From DAIOGN01 sp036745245 (GTDB lineage: Bacteria > Zixibacteria > MSB-5A5 > JAUVRN01), in NCBI GenBank assembly GCA_036745245.1, contig DAIOGN010000033.1, forward strand, positions 1 through 26,554: a stretch of DNA of 26,554 nt, written 5' to 3'. The notes beneath the pieces are model-generated. The model searched no databases, was not told the DNA's origin, and saw nothing but the letters and a program-made list of their open reading frames with translations. The position numbers and the translations under genes were made by a program. Positions within the stretch are counted from its first letter, which is position 1; each line of letters starts with the position of its first letter. This document shows, one piece after another, positions 1-7,604 of this stretch.

Positions 1-1
1 C

Positions 2-275
2 GAGTCGGGCTGGGTGTCCGGCGTGCGCAGGCTGGGAAGCGAGCTGGAGACTCTCTCCACGTTTGGCTGGAATGGAAAGTCCGAAGTGTTGCGCAGCCTG
101 GCCTCGCAAGTGCAGCAGGCGGGACCCTCTGAGATTTCGGTGCTCATCACGGGCGAGTCGGGCACGGGCAAGGAACTGGTGGCGCGTGCACTACACCGGT
201 CCAGCCCGAGGTCCGCGGGACCGTTCGTCGCCGTCAACACCGGAGCGATTCCCGAATCCCTGCTCGAAAGCGAAC
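2..275 (+). CDS. Sigma-54-dependent activator, N-terminal AAA+ fragment (partial both ends)
   Basis: The frame is open from base 2 to the first gap. The protein shows the start of a sigma-54 interaction ATPase: a Walker A motif GESGTGKE, then FVAVNTGAIPESLLESE, which in this family leads directly to the ELFGHE..GAFTGA loop. A GTG at 14 could be a start, but the frame is open upstream, so the gene may begin outside the window. The first ~40 residues (SELETLSTFGWNGKSEVLRS) resemble the linker and first AAA+ helix of such activators. The rest of the ATPase and the DNA-binding domain are missing at the gap. The same ATPase segment reappears after the gap with a different sequence, so this is probably a different gene from the one at 286-1360, not one protein with two Walker A motifs. 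Family call is secure; target genes are unknown. Confidence 0.7.
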
Positions 276-285
276 NNNNNNNNNN
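276..285. other. Assembly gap (10 N)
   Basis: A run of ten Ns that looks like a scaffold placeholder. The 18 bases before it recur exactly at 489-506, inside the ATPase after the gap, so the break sits on a repeated k-mer. The true gap length is unknown. Confidence 0.95.
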
Positions 286-1360
286 CCGCTTCGGGCTCAT
301 GGTCGGACGGTCGGCGAACATGCGGCGGACGTTCGAGCTGATCGCGCGCATCGCGCCCTCGAGCGCCAGCGTGCTGATCAGCGGCGAGAGCGGCACCGGC
401 AAGGACGTGGTGGCGCGGACCATTCACGCGTTGAGCCGCCGCCGGCACGGGCCGTTCGTGCCCGTCAACTGCGGCGCGATCTCCGCGGCCCTGCTCGAAA
501 GCGAACTCTTCGGCCACGAGCGCGGTGCGTTTACGGGTGCTGCAGGTCAGCGCAAAGGAATCTTCGAATCGGCGAAGGGCGGCACCGTGTTCCTCGACGA
601 AGTGGGCGACATGCCCCTGGCCACGCAGGTGAAGCTCCTGCGCGTGCTCGAGGCGCGCACCTTCCGACGGCTTGGATCGACGGCCGAACTCGAGACGGAC
701 GTGCGTGTGATCTCGGCGACGCATCGTGACCTCTCGCAGCTCGAGTCGGCCGGCACGTTCCGTCGCGACCTGTTTTACAGGTTGTCGGCCGTGACTCTGC
801 GCGTGGCGGCGCTGCGCGACCGCCCATCGGATGTGTTGCCGCTCCTCACCTCGTTCTGGGAACACCTGCCCGGCGCCCTGAAGCCGCCGGCCGAAATGAC
901 GCCCGGCGCCGTGCGCAGGCTGCGCGCGTACGCCTGGCCGGGCAACGTGCGCGAACTGCGAAACTTCGCGGAGGCCTCTGCCGTGGCTGTGTCGGGCCAA
1001 CCCCTCACCGAAGAGCACGTGCTTCAGTACATTCAGCGGCAGGGCAGTTCCGACCGGCTACTGCCGGTTCCCGTGGGCGTGCGCACAGACGGGAACGAGC
1101 GAGAACTTCTGTTTGGCGCCGTCTGGCACCTCGGGAAACAGATTCAGGAGTTGCGAACGCTCGTGGAGGAACGGCTGCCGGCCCGGAACGGAGAGTCCGC
1201 CGCCCTCAGACCGCCGGCCGCGTCCATTGCCGACGCCGAGCGGAGAGCCATCGAATCTGCGCTTCTTGAGACCGGCGGAAACCGGCGCGAGGCCGCCCGC
1301 AGGCTGCGCATCGGCGAGCGCACACTCTACCGCAAGATCAGGGAATACGGCCTGAAATAA
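286..1360 (+). CDS. Sigma-54-dependent Fis-family transcriptional activator (5' partial)
   Basis: This is an enhancer-binding protein that uses ATP to remodel sigma-54 RNA polymerase at -24/-12 promoters. In order the sequence shows Walker A GESGTGKD (about 382-405), the sigma-54 contact motif GAFTGA (about 527-544), Walker B GGTVFLDEVGDMP (about 577-615), an arginine-finger region FRRDLFYRL, and the sensor II stretch AWPGNVRELRN. A C-terminal Fis-type helix-turn-helix follows (ALLETGGNRREAARRLRIGE onward, to LYRKIREYGLK). Any N-terminal receiver or sensor domain lies in the gap, so the signal cannot be read. It ends in TAA, 40 bases before the ferrochelatase start. The frame happens to run through the ten Ns into the fragment at 2-275, but the duplicated Walker A argues against a single protein. 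Confidence 0.9.
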
Positions 1361-1400
1361 CAGGTGCCCTGTCGCCTGCCGAAGGTTGATTGTCCTGCCC

Positions 1401-2522
1401 ATGACCGCCATGCGAGCCGCTCCCGAATTCGATCATGGGAAGCCCGGCACGACCGGCGTCCTCCTCGTAAACGTGGGCTCGCCTTCGGCTCCCACCACGG
1501 CCGCGCTTCGCACCTACCTCAAAGCGTTTCTGTCCGACCCGCGGGTGATCGAGAATCAGGGGTGGGGCTGGAAGCTTCTTCTGCACGGTGTCATCCTGCG
1601 CACGCGGCCGAAGCGTTCGGCGGCGGCGTACCGGCATGTCTGGACGGACGAAGGCTCGCCCCTGCTCCTGGTGTCGAAGCGTCAGGCCGCGGGTCTCGAG
1701 GCGGCGCTTGGCCAACGCTTCGGCAACCCCATGCGGGTGGAAGCGGGGATGGGGTATGGCTCGCCTTCGGTGGACTCGGCCCTGGCTCGACTGTGGGAAG
1801 CCGGCTGCGATCGGCTTTTGGTGTTTCCGCTCTACCCGCAGTACGCCGCAGCCACGGTGGGCTCTGCGCAGGACGCCGTCGCCGCAAGCCTGAAGCGCAC
1901 GCGCTGGGTGCGTCCGTTCCGATTCGTCAGCGGCTATCACGATCATCCCGGATACCTGGACGCGCTCTCGGAGAGCATTCGAGAACACTGGTCGCGCGTG
2001 GGGAAGAGCGATCGCCTGCTGATCTCATTCCATGGCCTGCCCAAAGTCACGCTGCTCCAGGGCGATCCCTATCATTGCCAATGTCTGGCGACCGCGCGCC
2101 TCTTGTGGGACCGCCTTGGCGTGGCCCCAGAGGACAGGCACATCGGATTTCAATCGAGATTCGGTCGTGCCGAGTGGCTGAAGCCGTATGCTGACCAGCT
2201 CCTGGTGGAGTGGGCAAAATCCGGCGTGTCGACGGTCGATGTGGTGTGCCCGGGGTTTGCGGCGGACTGTCTGGAGACTCTGGAGGAGATCGGCGATGAG
2301 TATTCCGGCTACTTCAAAGCCGCCGGAGGCAAACAGCTCCATTACATTCCTGCGCTCAACGACCGCGCCGCACACATCGGGGCCCTGGCCGACATCGCCG
2401 TCTCGCATCTGGGCGACTGGGGCACGCCGCGTGCGGCGTGGGATGCCCGGGCGGAACAAGAGCGCCTGCGGCTGCGCGGCGAGCGCGCGGAAAAAGAGAA
2501 ACGCCGCGGACTCAACGTCTAA
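1401..2522 (+). CDS. hemH: Ferrochelatase
   Basis: Inserts Fe2+ (or, in coproporphyrin-pathway organisms, the equivalent metal) into a porphyrin at the end of haem synthesis. The protein opens with the family motif GVLLVNVGSP. It has the metal-binding histidine in ISFHGLP (H211), the GFQSRFG motif near residue 250, and CPGFAADCLETLEEI (from about residue 283), whose glutamates line the active site. At 373 residues it has typical length. I chose the ATG at 1401; an in-frame TTG at 1386 and ATG at 1410 are alternatives, and none has a strong ribosome binding site. A charged tail of about 25 residues rich in R, K and E follows the conserved domain. It lies 43 bases upstream of purF on the same strand, so co-transcription is possible, though the pathways are unrelated. 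Confidence 0.95.
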   Translation: MTAMRAAPEFDHGKPGTTGVLLVNVGSPSAPTTAALRTYLKAFLSDPRVIENQGWGWKLLLHGVILRTRPKRSAAAYRHVWTDEGSPLLLVSKRQAAGLEAALGQRFGNPMRVEAGMGYGSPSVDSALARLWEAGCDRLLVFPLYPQYAAATVGSAQDAVAASLKRTRWVRPFRFVSGYHDHPGYLDALSESIREHWSRVGKSDRLLISFHGLPKVTLLQGDPYHCQCLATARLLWDRLGVAPEDRHIGFQSRFGRAEWLKPYADQLLVEWAKSGVSTVDVVCPGFAADCLETLEEIGDEYSGYFKAAGGKQLHYIPALNDRAAHIGALADIAVSHLGDWGTPRAAWDARAEQERLRLRGERAEKEKRRGLNV

Positions 2523-2565
2523 AGAGTCCGCTGCAGCGTAACATCTTTCAGGGAGAAGAGAATCG

Positions 2566-3990
2566 ATGTGCGGCATTCTGGGGTACTGTGCACCCCAATG
2601 GGATCCGAGCCTCGCGAAGTTCTTTGGCCTGCAGGGCTTCAACCTGCAGCATCGCGGCCAGGAAAACTTCGGCGCCACCTACTCGAATGGGCGCAAGTTC
2701 GGGCACTTCAAGGACAAGGGGATGGTGTCCCAGGTGTTCGACAAGACGCGCCGCGACGAGTTTGTGCGCCGCCAGCCCCTCATCGCCATCGGCCAGACGC
2801 GCTATGCCACGGCCGGTGGCACCGACGCCATGTCGGCGCAGCCGCACTGGATGACCCTGCTCGACGGCTTCTACGCCAATGCCTGCAACGGCGACCTGCC
2901 CATGCTTCAGCAAGACATTGAAGAGCTTGAGGCCAAAGGCACCGTCATGCTCTCCGGCAACGACGGTGAGGTGATTCTCAAGAAGATCCTGCACGGCGCG
3001 CGTGACCACGGCGGTGACCTGATCGAAGGGATCCGCGTGCTCATGGAGACCACGCCCGGCGCTTATTCGGGCTGTCTCATGACGCTGCGAGAACTGTATG
3101 TGTATCGCGATCCCTGGGGCTTTCGTCCGCTGTACATCGGCCGCTGGCGCGACGCCACGGTGTTCGCGTCAGAGAGTTGCGCCTTCCACGAACGCGACGC
3201 GGAAATCGAACGCGAGGTGCTGCCGGGTGAGGTAATCCGGGTGGACATCGACGGCGGCCGGGAGGAGCGTCGGCTGGTGAACGCGGGGCACCCGCGCCAG
3301 AAGTGCATCTTCGAGCCGATCTACTTCGCCCGCCCCGACAGCCGGGTGTACGAGGACAAAAAGGACGTGGGCCTGTTCCGCGACCAGCTCGGCCGCCAGC
3401 TGGCGCGCGAGTACCCTTTGAAAGACGTGGCGGTGGTGCCCATCCCCGATTCCGGCCGCTTCGCGGCCATGGGCTACGCCAGCGAGCTGGGCCTGCCCAT
3501 GCGCGAGCTGTTCATCCGCAACCCTTACATCCCGCGCACTTTCCAGATGGCCGGGCAGTCCAATCGCGAGGACCTGGTGCGGCTGAAGTTCACCGTGATG
3601 CTGTCGCTACTGGAGGAGTACCGCCGCTTCGTGATTGTGGATGATTCGCTGGTGCGCTCCACGACCATGCGCATTCTCATCGAAATGTTCCTGCAGGCCG
3701 CCCTCGGCGCCGGCCTGAAACGCGAAGACCTCCAGATCCACGTGCGCATTGCCTCGCCGCCCATCGTGGGCTGCTGCTACTACGGAATCGACACGCCGGA
3801 GTTAGACGAGCTGGCGGCTTCGCGTCACTCCGTGAAGGAGATCGAGAAGATGATCGGCGCCGATTCGCTCGCGTACCTGTCGTTGCCGGGCCTGGACTCT
3901 GTAGCGAAGCAATTCGACGATCCGAAGAACTTCTGCCACGCCTGCTTTACGGGGAACTACCCCACGCCGTATCTCGTCCGCAGCCGCTGA
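2566..3990 (+). CDS. purF: Amidophosphoribosyltransferase (glutamine PRPP amidotransferase)
   Basis: Catalyses the first committed step of purine synthesis: PRPP plus glutamine gives phosphoribosylamine. The N-terminal Ntn glutaminase domain begins MCGILGY, so Cys2 becomes the catalytic N-terminal nucleophile after methionine removal. Glutamine-site motifs IGQTRYAT and RDPWGFRPLY follow. The C-terminal phosphoribosyltransferase domain has the PRPP loop VIVDDSLVRSTT (about residues 356-367). Cysteines at 247 (KCIFE), 403/404 (SPPIVGCCYYG), 457 and 460 (FCHACFTG) match the four ligands of the [4Fe-4S] cluster in the Bacillus subtilis type enzyme, so an oxygen-sensitive cluster is likely. A ribosome binding site GGGAGAAG lies 7 bases before the ATG. 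Length (474 aa) fits the family. It converges with the gene at 4008 with only 17 bases between stops. Confidence 0.96.
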   Translation: MCGILGYCAPQWDPSLAKFFGLQGFNLQHRGQENFGATYSNGRKFGHFKDKGMVSQVFDKTRRDEFVRRQPLIAIGQTRYATAGGTDAMSAQPHWMTLLDGFYANACNGDLPMLQQDIEELEAKGTVMLSGNDGEVILKKILHGARDHGGDLIEGIRVLMETTPGAYSGCLMTLRELYVYRDPWGFRPLYIGRWRDATVFASESCAFHERDAEIEREVLPGEVIRVDIDGGREERRLVNAGHPRQKCIFEPIYFARPDSRVYEDKKDVGLFRDQLGRQLAREYPLKDVAVVPIPDSGRFAAMGYASELGLPMRELFIRNPYIPRTFQMAGQSNREDLVRLKFTVMLSLLEEYRRFVIVDDSLVRSTTMRILIEMFLQAALGAGLKREDLQIHVRIASPPIVGCCYYGIDTPELDELAASRHSVKEIEKMIGADSLAYLSLPGLDSVAKQFDDPKNFCHACFTGNYPTPYLVRSR

Positions 3991-4007
3991 CGGAGGCCGA
4001 GAACAGA

Positions 4008-6626
4008 TCACTTGATGATGACGAGTTTCCCCACGTCGGTCCCGAACCGGCTTTCGACAGACCAGATGTAAATACCCGTCTTCACCGCCTGGGTATTTCT
4101 GGTGATGAGGTCCCAGCGGACCACGGTGGCTTCGGAGTTTGTCGGAGCTTCGGCATGTTGCAACCGCCTCACCAGGTCGCCGTCCAGAGTGTAAATCGAC
4201 ACCACGCAAGTCTCGGGGACATTGTAAAACGTCACCTGCCGGGCTCTCTCACGGTCGGGCTCCAGCCCGCGGCGGTTTTCCCAGGCGTTTTCGTAGTAGC
4301 CGTCGGCCTGTCGATAAGGGTTGGGGTAGACGCCGGGTGCCGGTCGTTCGTCGTTCACCACCGCGGCCGAATGGATGGGCCAGAGTTCCGTGGCCCCAGT
4401 GTTCACCGAAGATTCCAGGGGCAAGAGGCCGATCTCGGCATCGCCATGGTCGAACGCCGTAAGCGAGAAGAACACGGGTTCAGCTACCGACAGCCCATCC
4501 ATGACATACTCGTACTCATAGTAGGGCTCAAAGGGCGTCGCGTCTTCCCGGTACATCGTGTCCCCAGGGATCGCATCGGGGTAGAGCTTCCGGATCACTC
4601 CCAACACGTCCAGGCCGGCGGCCTGGGCCGCCGCAAGCGCCCGATCATCCGGCGTCTGGTTGGCCTCATAGGGAGAGAAGGTGCGGTACAACGAATCCAC
4701 ACGATCCGGCCGGAGCGAGTCGATCCTTACCTCCAGGAGTGCTCTTTCCAGAAGGGGCACCGAAAAACTATCCGGATGAAACGGAAAGCCGTAGCTGGAA
4801 TCGGACAGCACATCATACAGGTGCTTCAAGGAGTCCAGGGTGAATGGACGGTCGTTCACTTCCCAGCGCTGTCGCCCGCTGTGCCAGGTGTGACGGGCGT
4901 AGTTGAAGACATCACGCTGGGTCAACAGGGCCCAGTCATCGGTGCGACCTGTACGACTCATGTAGATTCGGTAGCCTTCGAAGGTCATCGTCTTGGAAAA
5001 CAGGCCGAGGCGGGTTTCCGTGGAACGACCATTCCAGCGCATGGTCATCCGTTTGGCGCGCGTCTCGACCCTGGGCTGAGGCGGATTGGGGGGCAGGCCC
5101 ACCGCGAGATCCTTGACGCCATCTCCCGCGTAGTACACCGTGTCAGAGCCTTTCACCACGTACCGGCCTGAATAGCCGTCATCGTCGGTGTCTCGTCCGG
5201 GAGTATCGTACACCCACTTCGCCCACTGGGCATTGCGCAGCAGATCCGAGTAGTCGAGGCCGCTTTTGTAGATGTCCGGATTCATCGGATCCAGGGTGCT
5301 GAGATTCGACGGGCTGGTATGGAAGTGCTCTCCGCCGATCACGGCCAGGGCCACGGTGACAAGAGAGTCGGGAGCCAGATTCATCGGACCCACGGACAGC
5401 AGGTATTCAATGCCGAACCCATTCGCAATGTCCTTGGCGAACGCCTGATTGGCGGGCGGGGGCAGCCAGTGAGAGGCCGAATGGTCTATGGCCGCTTCCC
5501 ATTGGGGATAATCGATCTCGAGATTCGACATGACCTGATACTTGGCGACGTCACCCCTGGGGTAACCCAGATCGGCGTTCGGGAACCGCACGGCGCTCTG
5601 CAGTCCTACCGGTCCCCATTGGTCCTCGTCCGTCCAATAGTGGGTCCACCAGTTGAACCCCATCTGCGTGTTGGCCTGGGAAACATGCAGCAGGGCACAC
5701 CCCACGATACTGGTGGCGGAGCGAACATCGAATCCGGAACCGGAAGGATCGCCGTCGTTGTCGGCCACCCAGGCCAGGGAAAAGTCGGAAGTCACCTCAG
5801 GCATCTGGGGTGAAGGGGCCGTACGCACCAGGCCCACGAAGTCGTCCCAGCTGTTGTCCTCGGACCTGGAGTTGATCGACCAACCTTCGGTGGACACTCC
5901 AAACCAGAGGTCTCGAATCGTATCCCGGCGGACCGCTCCGGGAGTCCCCACGTTGCGAATCACGAACTCCACGATCACGAAGTTTTCGGTGAACCCCGTG
6001 GACCAGGCGAACGATGATTGTGTGATGTCGAGGCCCAGCGGAGCGTGCCTGCGCCCGTCCACCGGATCCGTGTAGTTCTGGTAGTACAGGGTGGTGTCAT
6101 TGTAACGGACCACGATGTCTTCGTAGGAGATCGCGCTGTCCGATGGCTGCAGGGTGCCGCACCAGCCCCGCGTCAGGTCGGGCAGGGTGGTCTCGACCGT
6201 CACGCAGCCCAGGGGGTCGGGGAGTGCCGGGCGGAACTCCGGATAGCCCACACTGCTTGTCCAGTTGATGCCCGTGGACACCAGGGTGTCATCGCCCCGC
6301 ACGCCGCCGAGCCAGATCTCGCTCATGCCGTAGGTAGACCCCGAATAGATAGGGAACTCAACCCCGTACTGGTTGTCACCGGCGGGCCAGCAGGTCCCCC
6401 CGGCCGCCCACCCCAGCACTCCGTAGCCCTGCACAGGCAACCGGATGGTGCCGACGCCATGATCGGAGCCGGTAGCACACTGCCAGGGCCGTTCCGCACC
6501 GACCGGGCCGTAGAGTGAGCCGCGCTGGCGTCCATCCCGTCTGATGGACTCCCACTGTGCGAAGGCGGTTCCGGAACATAAGAGAAGCAGGCACACACTG
6601 CTTCGCAGAATTGGGGGACACCTCAC
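4008..6626 (-). CDS. Large secreted protein with C-terminal FlgD-like/type IX-like sorting tail
   Basis: An 872-residue exported protein of unknown function. It starts with a signal peptide (leucine-rich core CLLLLCSG, likely cleavage after GTAFA) from a GTG start; AGGAGG lies upstream at a rather long spacing of 13 bases. The middle has many Trp, Asp and Tyr residues, an aspartate-rich DTDDDGYSG loop that could bind calcium (near residue 480), and a fibronectin-III-like stretch with FEGYRIYMSRTGR. The last ~100 residues (from YPNPYR through VVSIYTLDGDLVRRL and KTGIYIWSVES to KLVIIK) form the FlgD-Ig-like sandwich that serves in FCB-type bacteria as an outer-membrane export or anchoring signal. 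No catalytic motif was recognised. It stands alone, with 174 bases to the next gene upstream on this strand. A structural or surface role is inference. Confidence 0.85.
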   Translation of the reverse strand: MRCPPILRSSVCLLLLCSGTAFAQWESIRRDGRQRGSLYGPVGAERPWQCATGSDHGVGTIRLPVQGYGVLGWAAGGTCWPAGDNQYGVEFPIYSGSTYGMSEIWLGGVRGDDTLVSTGINWTSSVGYPEFRPALPDPLGCVTVETTLPDLTRGWCGTLQPSDSAISYEDIVVRYNDTTLYYQNYTDPVDGRRHAPLGLDITQSSFAWSTGFTENFVIVEFVIRNVGTPGAVRRDTIRDLWFGVSTEGWSINSRSEDNSWDDFVGLVRTAPSPQMPEVTSDFSLAWVADNDGDPSGSGFDVRSATSIVGCALLHVSQANTQMGFNWWTHYWTDEDQWGPVGLQSAVRFPNADLGYPRGDVAKYQVMSNLEIDYPQWEAAIDHSASHWLPPPANQAFAKDIANGFGIEYLLSVGPMNLAPDSLVTVALAVIGGEHFHTSPSNLSTLDPMNPDIYKSGLDYSDLLRNAQWAKWVYDTPGRDTDDDGYSGRYVVKGSDTVYYAGDGVKDLAVGLPPNPPQPRVETRAKRMTMRWNGRSTETRLGLFSKTMTFEGYRIYMSRTGRTDDWALLTQRDVFNYARHTWHSGRQRWEVNDRPFTLDSLKHLYDVLSDSSYGFPFHPDSFSVPLLERALLEVRIDSLRPDRVDSLYRTFSPYEANQTPDDRALAAAQAAGLDVLGVIRKLYPDAIPGDTMYREDATPFEPYYEYEYVMDGLSVAEPVFFSLTAFDHGDAEIGLLPLESSVNTGATELWPIHSAAVVNDERPAPGVYPNPYRQADGYYENAWENRRGLEPDRERARQVTFYNVPETCVVSIYTLDGDLVRRLQHAEAPTNSEATVVRWDLITRNTQAVKTGIYIWSVESRFGTDVGKLVIIK

Positions 6627-6800
6627 GCAGGTAACACAGCCTCCTCAAAACGGGGGATCAACAAATCAAGCTAGCGAATCCACCGCAAGGCAGCAAGGGG
6701 GCTACCGAATCGGGGCCGGCAGAATCAATGACTCAATGTACGCCGGATAACTCCGAGCGACACTCCGCACCCGAAGTCGAACGCGTGTGCGACTCGAGGG

Positions 6801-7529
6801 CTACTTTCCCGCCGCTCCCACGATCTGCTGGAACAGCCGATCGGAGGCCTCGTCGTCCATCATCTCGGGGTGCCACTGCACGGCCAGCACGGGTCGCTCG
6901 TCGGCCGGCTCCACGGCCTCGATGATGCCGTCGGGCGTAGACCAGGCCACCGCGCGCAACCCATCGGCGATGTCTTTGATCATCTGGTGATGCGAGGTGT
7001 TCACGGTGAACTCGTCACCGTTGATCACGCGAGCCAGCCGTGAATCCGGGATCACGCGAATGGCGTGGGTGCGGCCGTACTGGCGACCTTCACGACGGTG
7101 TTCTGAAGCGTGTGGGAACTGTGCCAGGTCCTGGTACAACGTGCCGCCCAATGCCACATTCAACGTCTGGAGTCCGCGGCACACAGCAAGAATCGGCCGC
7201 TTCTCGTTCCAGAAGGCGCGCACCAGCGGCAACTCGAACTTGTCGCGCTCATCGCTGATGTGCAGAGTGTCGGTCTCGTGGTCCTCGCCGTACTGGCGCG
7301 GATCCACGTCCTCGCCGCCCGACAAAACCAGCACGTCGATGCGCTCGAGATAGAGCTCAGGCGACACCTCCTCAGCCACGTTGGGCAGCCACACAGGCAG
7401 GCCGCCGGCGCGCGCTACCCGCTCCGCATACGGCGAGAACTGGTAGTCATAGGGATAGACGTTGTGGTGCTTGCGAGCGGAGTCGTACGGCTCGTGTCGG
7501 GTGGTGATGCCTACCAGGGGCTTACGCAT
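6801..7529 (-). CDS. Class-I glutamine-amidotransferase-like gamma-glutamyl hydrolase (peptidase C26, PuuD-like)
   Basis: A 242-residue cytoplasmic hydrolase of the family that cleaves gamma-glutamyl amide bonds, as in gamma-glutamyl-GABA hydrolase. It begins RKPLVGITTRHE. It contains VLSGGEDVDPRQYG, the nucleophile elbow ILAVCRGLQ (Cys117), SHHQMI, and the catalytic His/Glu in VQWHPEMMDDE (His220, Glu222), so the triad is intact. The frame extends 21 codons upstream, but the ATG at 7529 is preferred because it starts the conserved domain and follows AGGAA. It lies 75 bases after the tamA stop on the same strand and may be the last gene of that transcript, although nothing links its chemistry to outer-membrane assembly. 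The substrate cannot be told from sequence; no other putrescine genes are present. Confidence 0.88.
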   Translation of the reverse strand: MRKPLVGITTRHEPYDSARKHHNVYPYDYQFSPYAERVARAGGLPVWLPNVAEEVSPELYLERIDVLVLSGGEDVDPRQYGEDHETDTLHISDERDKFELPLVRAFWNEKRPILAVCRGLQTLNVALGGTLYQDLAQFPHASEHRREGRQYGRTHAIRVIPDSRLARVINGDEFTVNTSHHQMIKDIADGLRAVAWSTPDGIIEAVEPADERPVLAVQWHPEMMDDEASDRLFQQIVGAAGK

Positions 7530-7604
7530 TTGGCCATTCCTGTGTCGAGTGTTCCTGTTGGATATATCGGCTCCGAAGCGCTCCGGGCGCAAGTCCGCGG
7601 CCGC

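Noticed and set aside
14..1360. One 448-residue activator spanning the first gap
   Set aside because: It would contain two Walker A segments; the in-frame continuity depends on an arbitrary count of Ns.
4155..5171. Long plus-strand frame opposite the secreted protein
   Set aside because: It is an antisense shadow of high-GC coding sequence; the minus-strand gene has a signal peptide and a recognisable tail.
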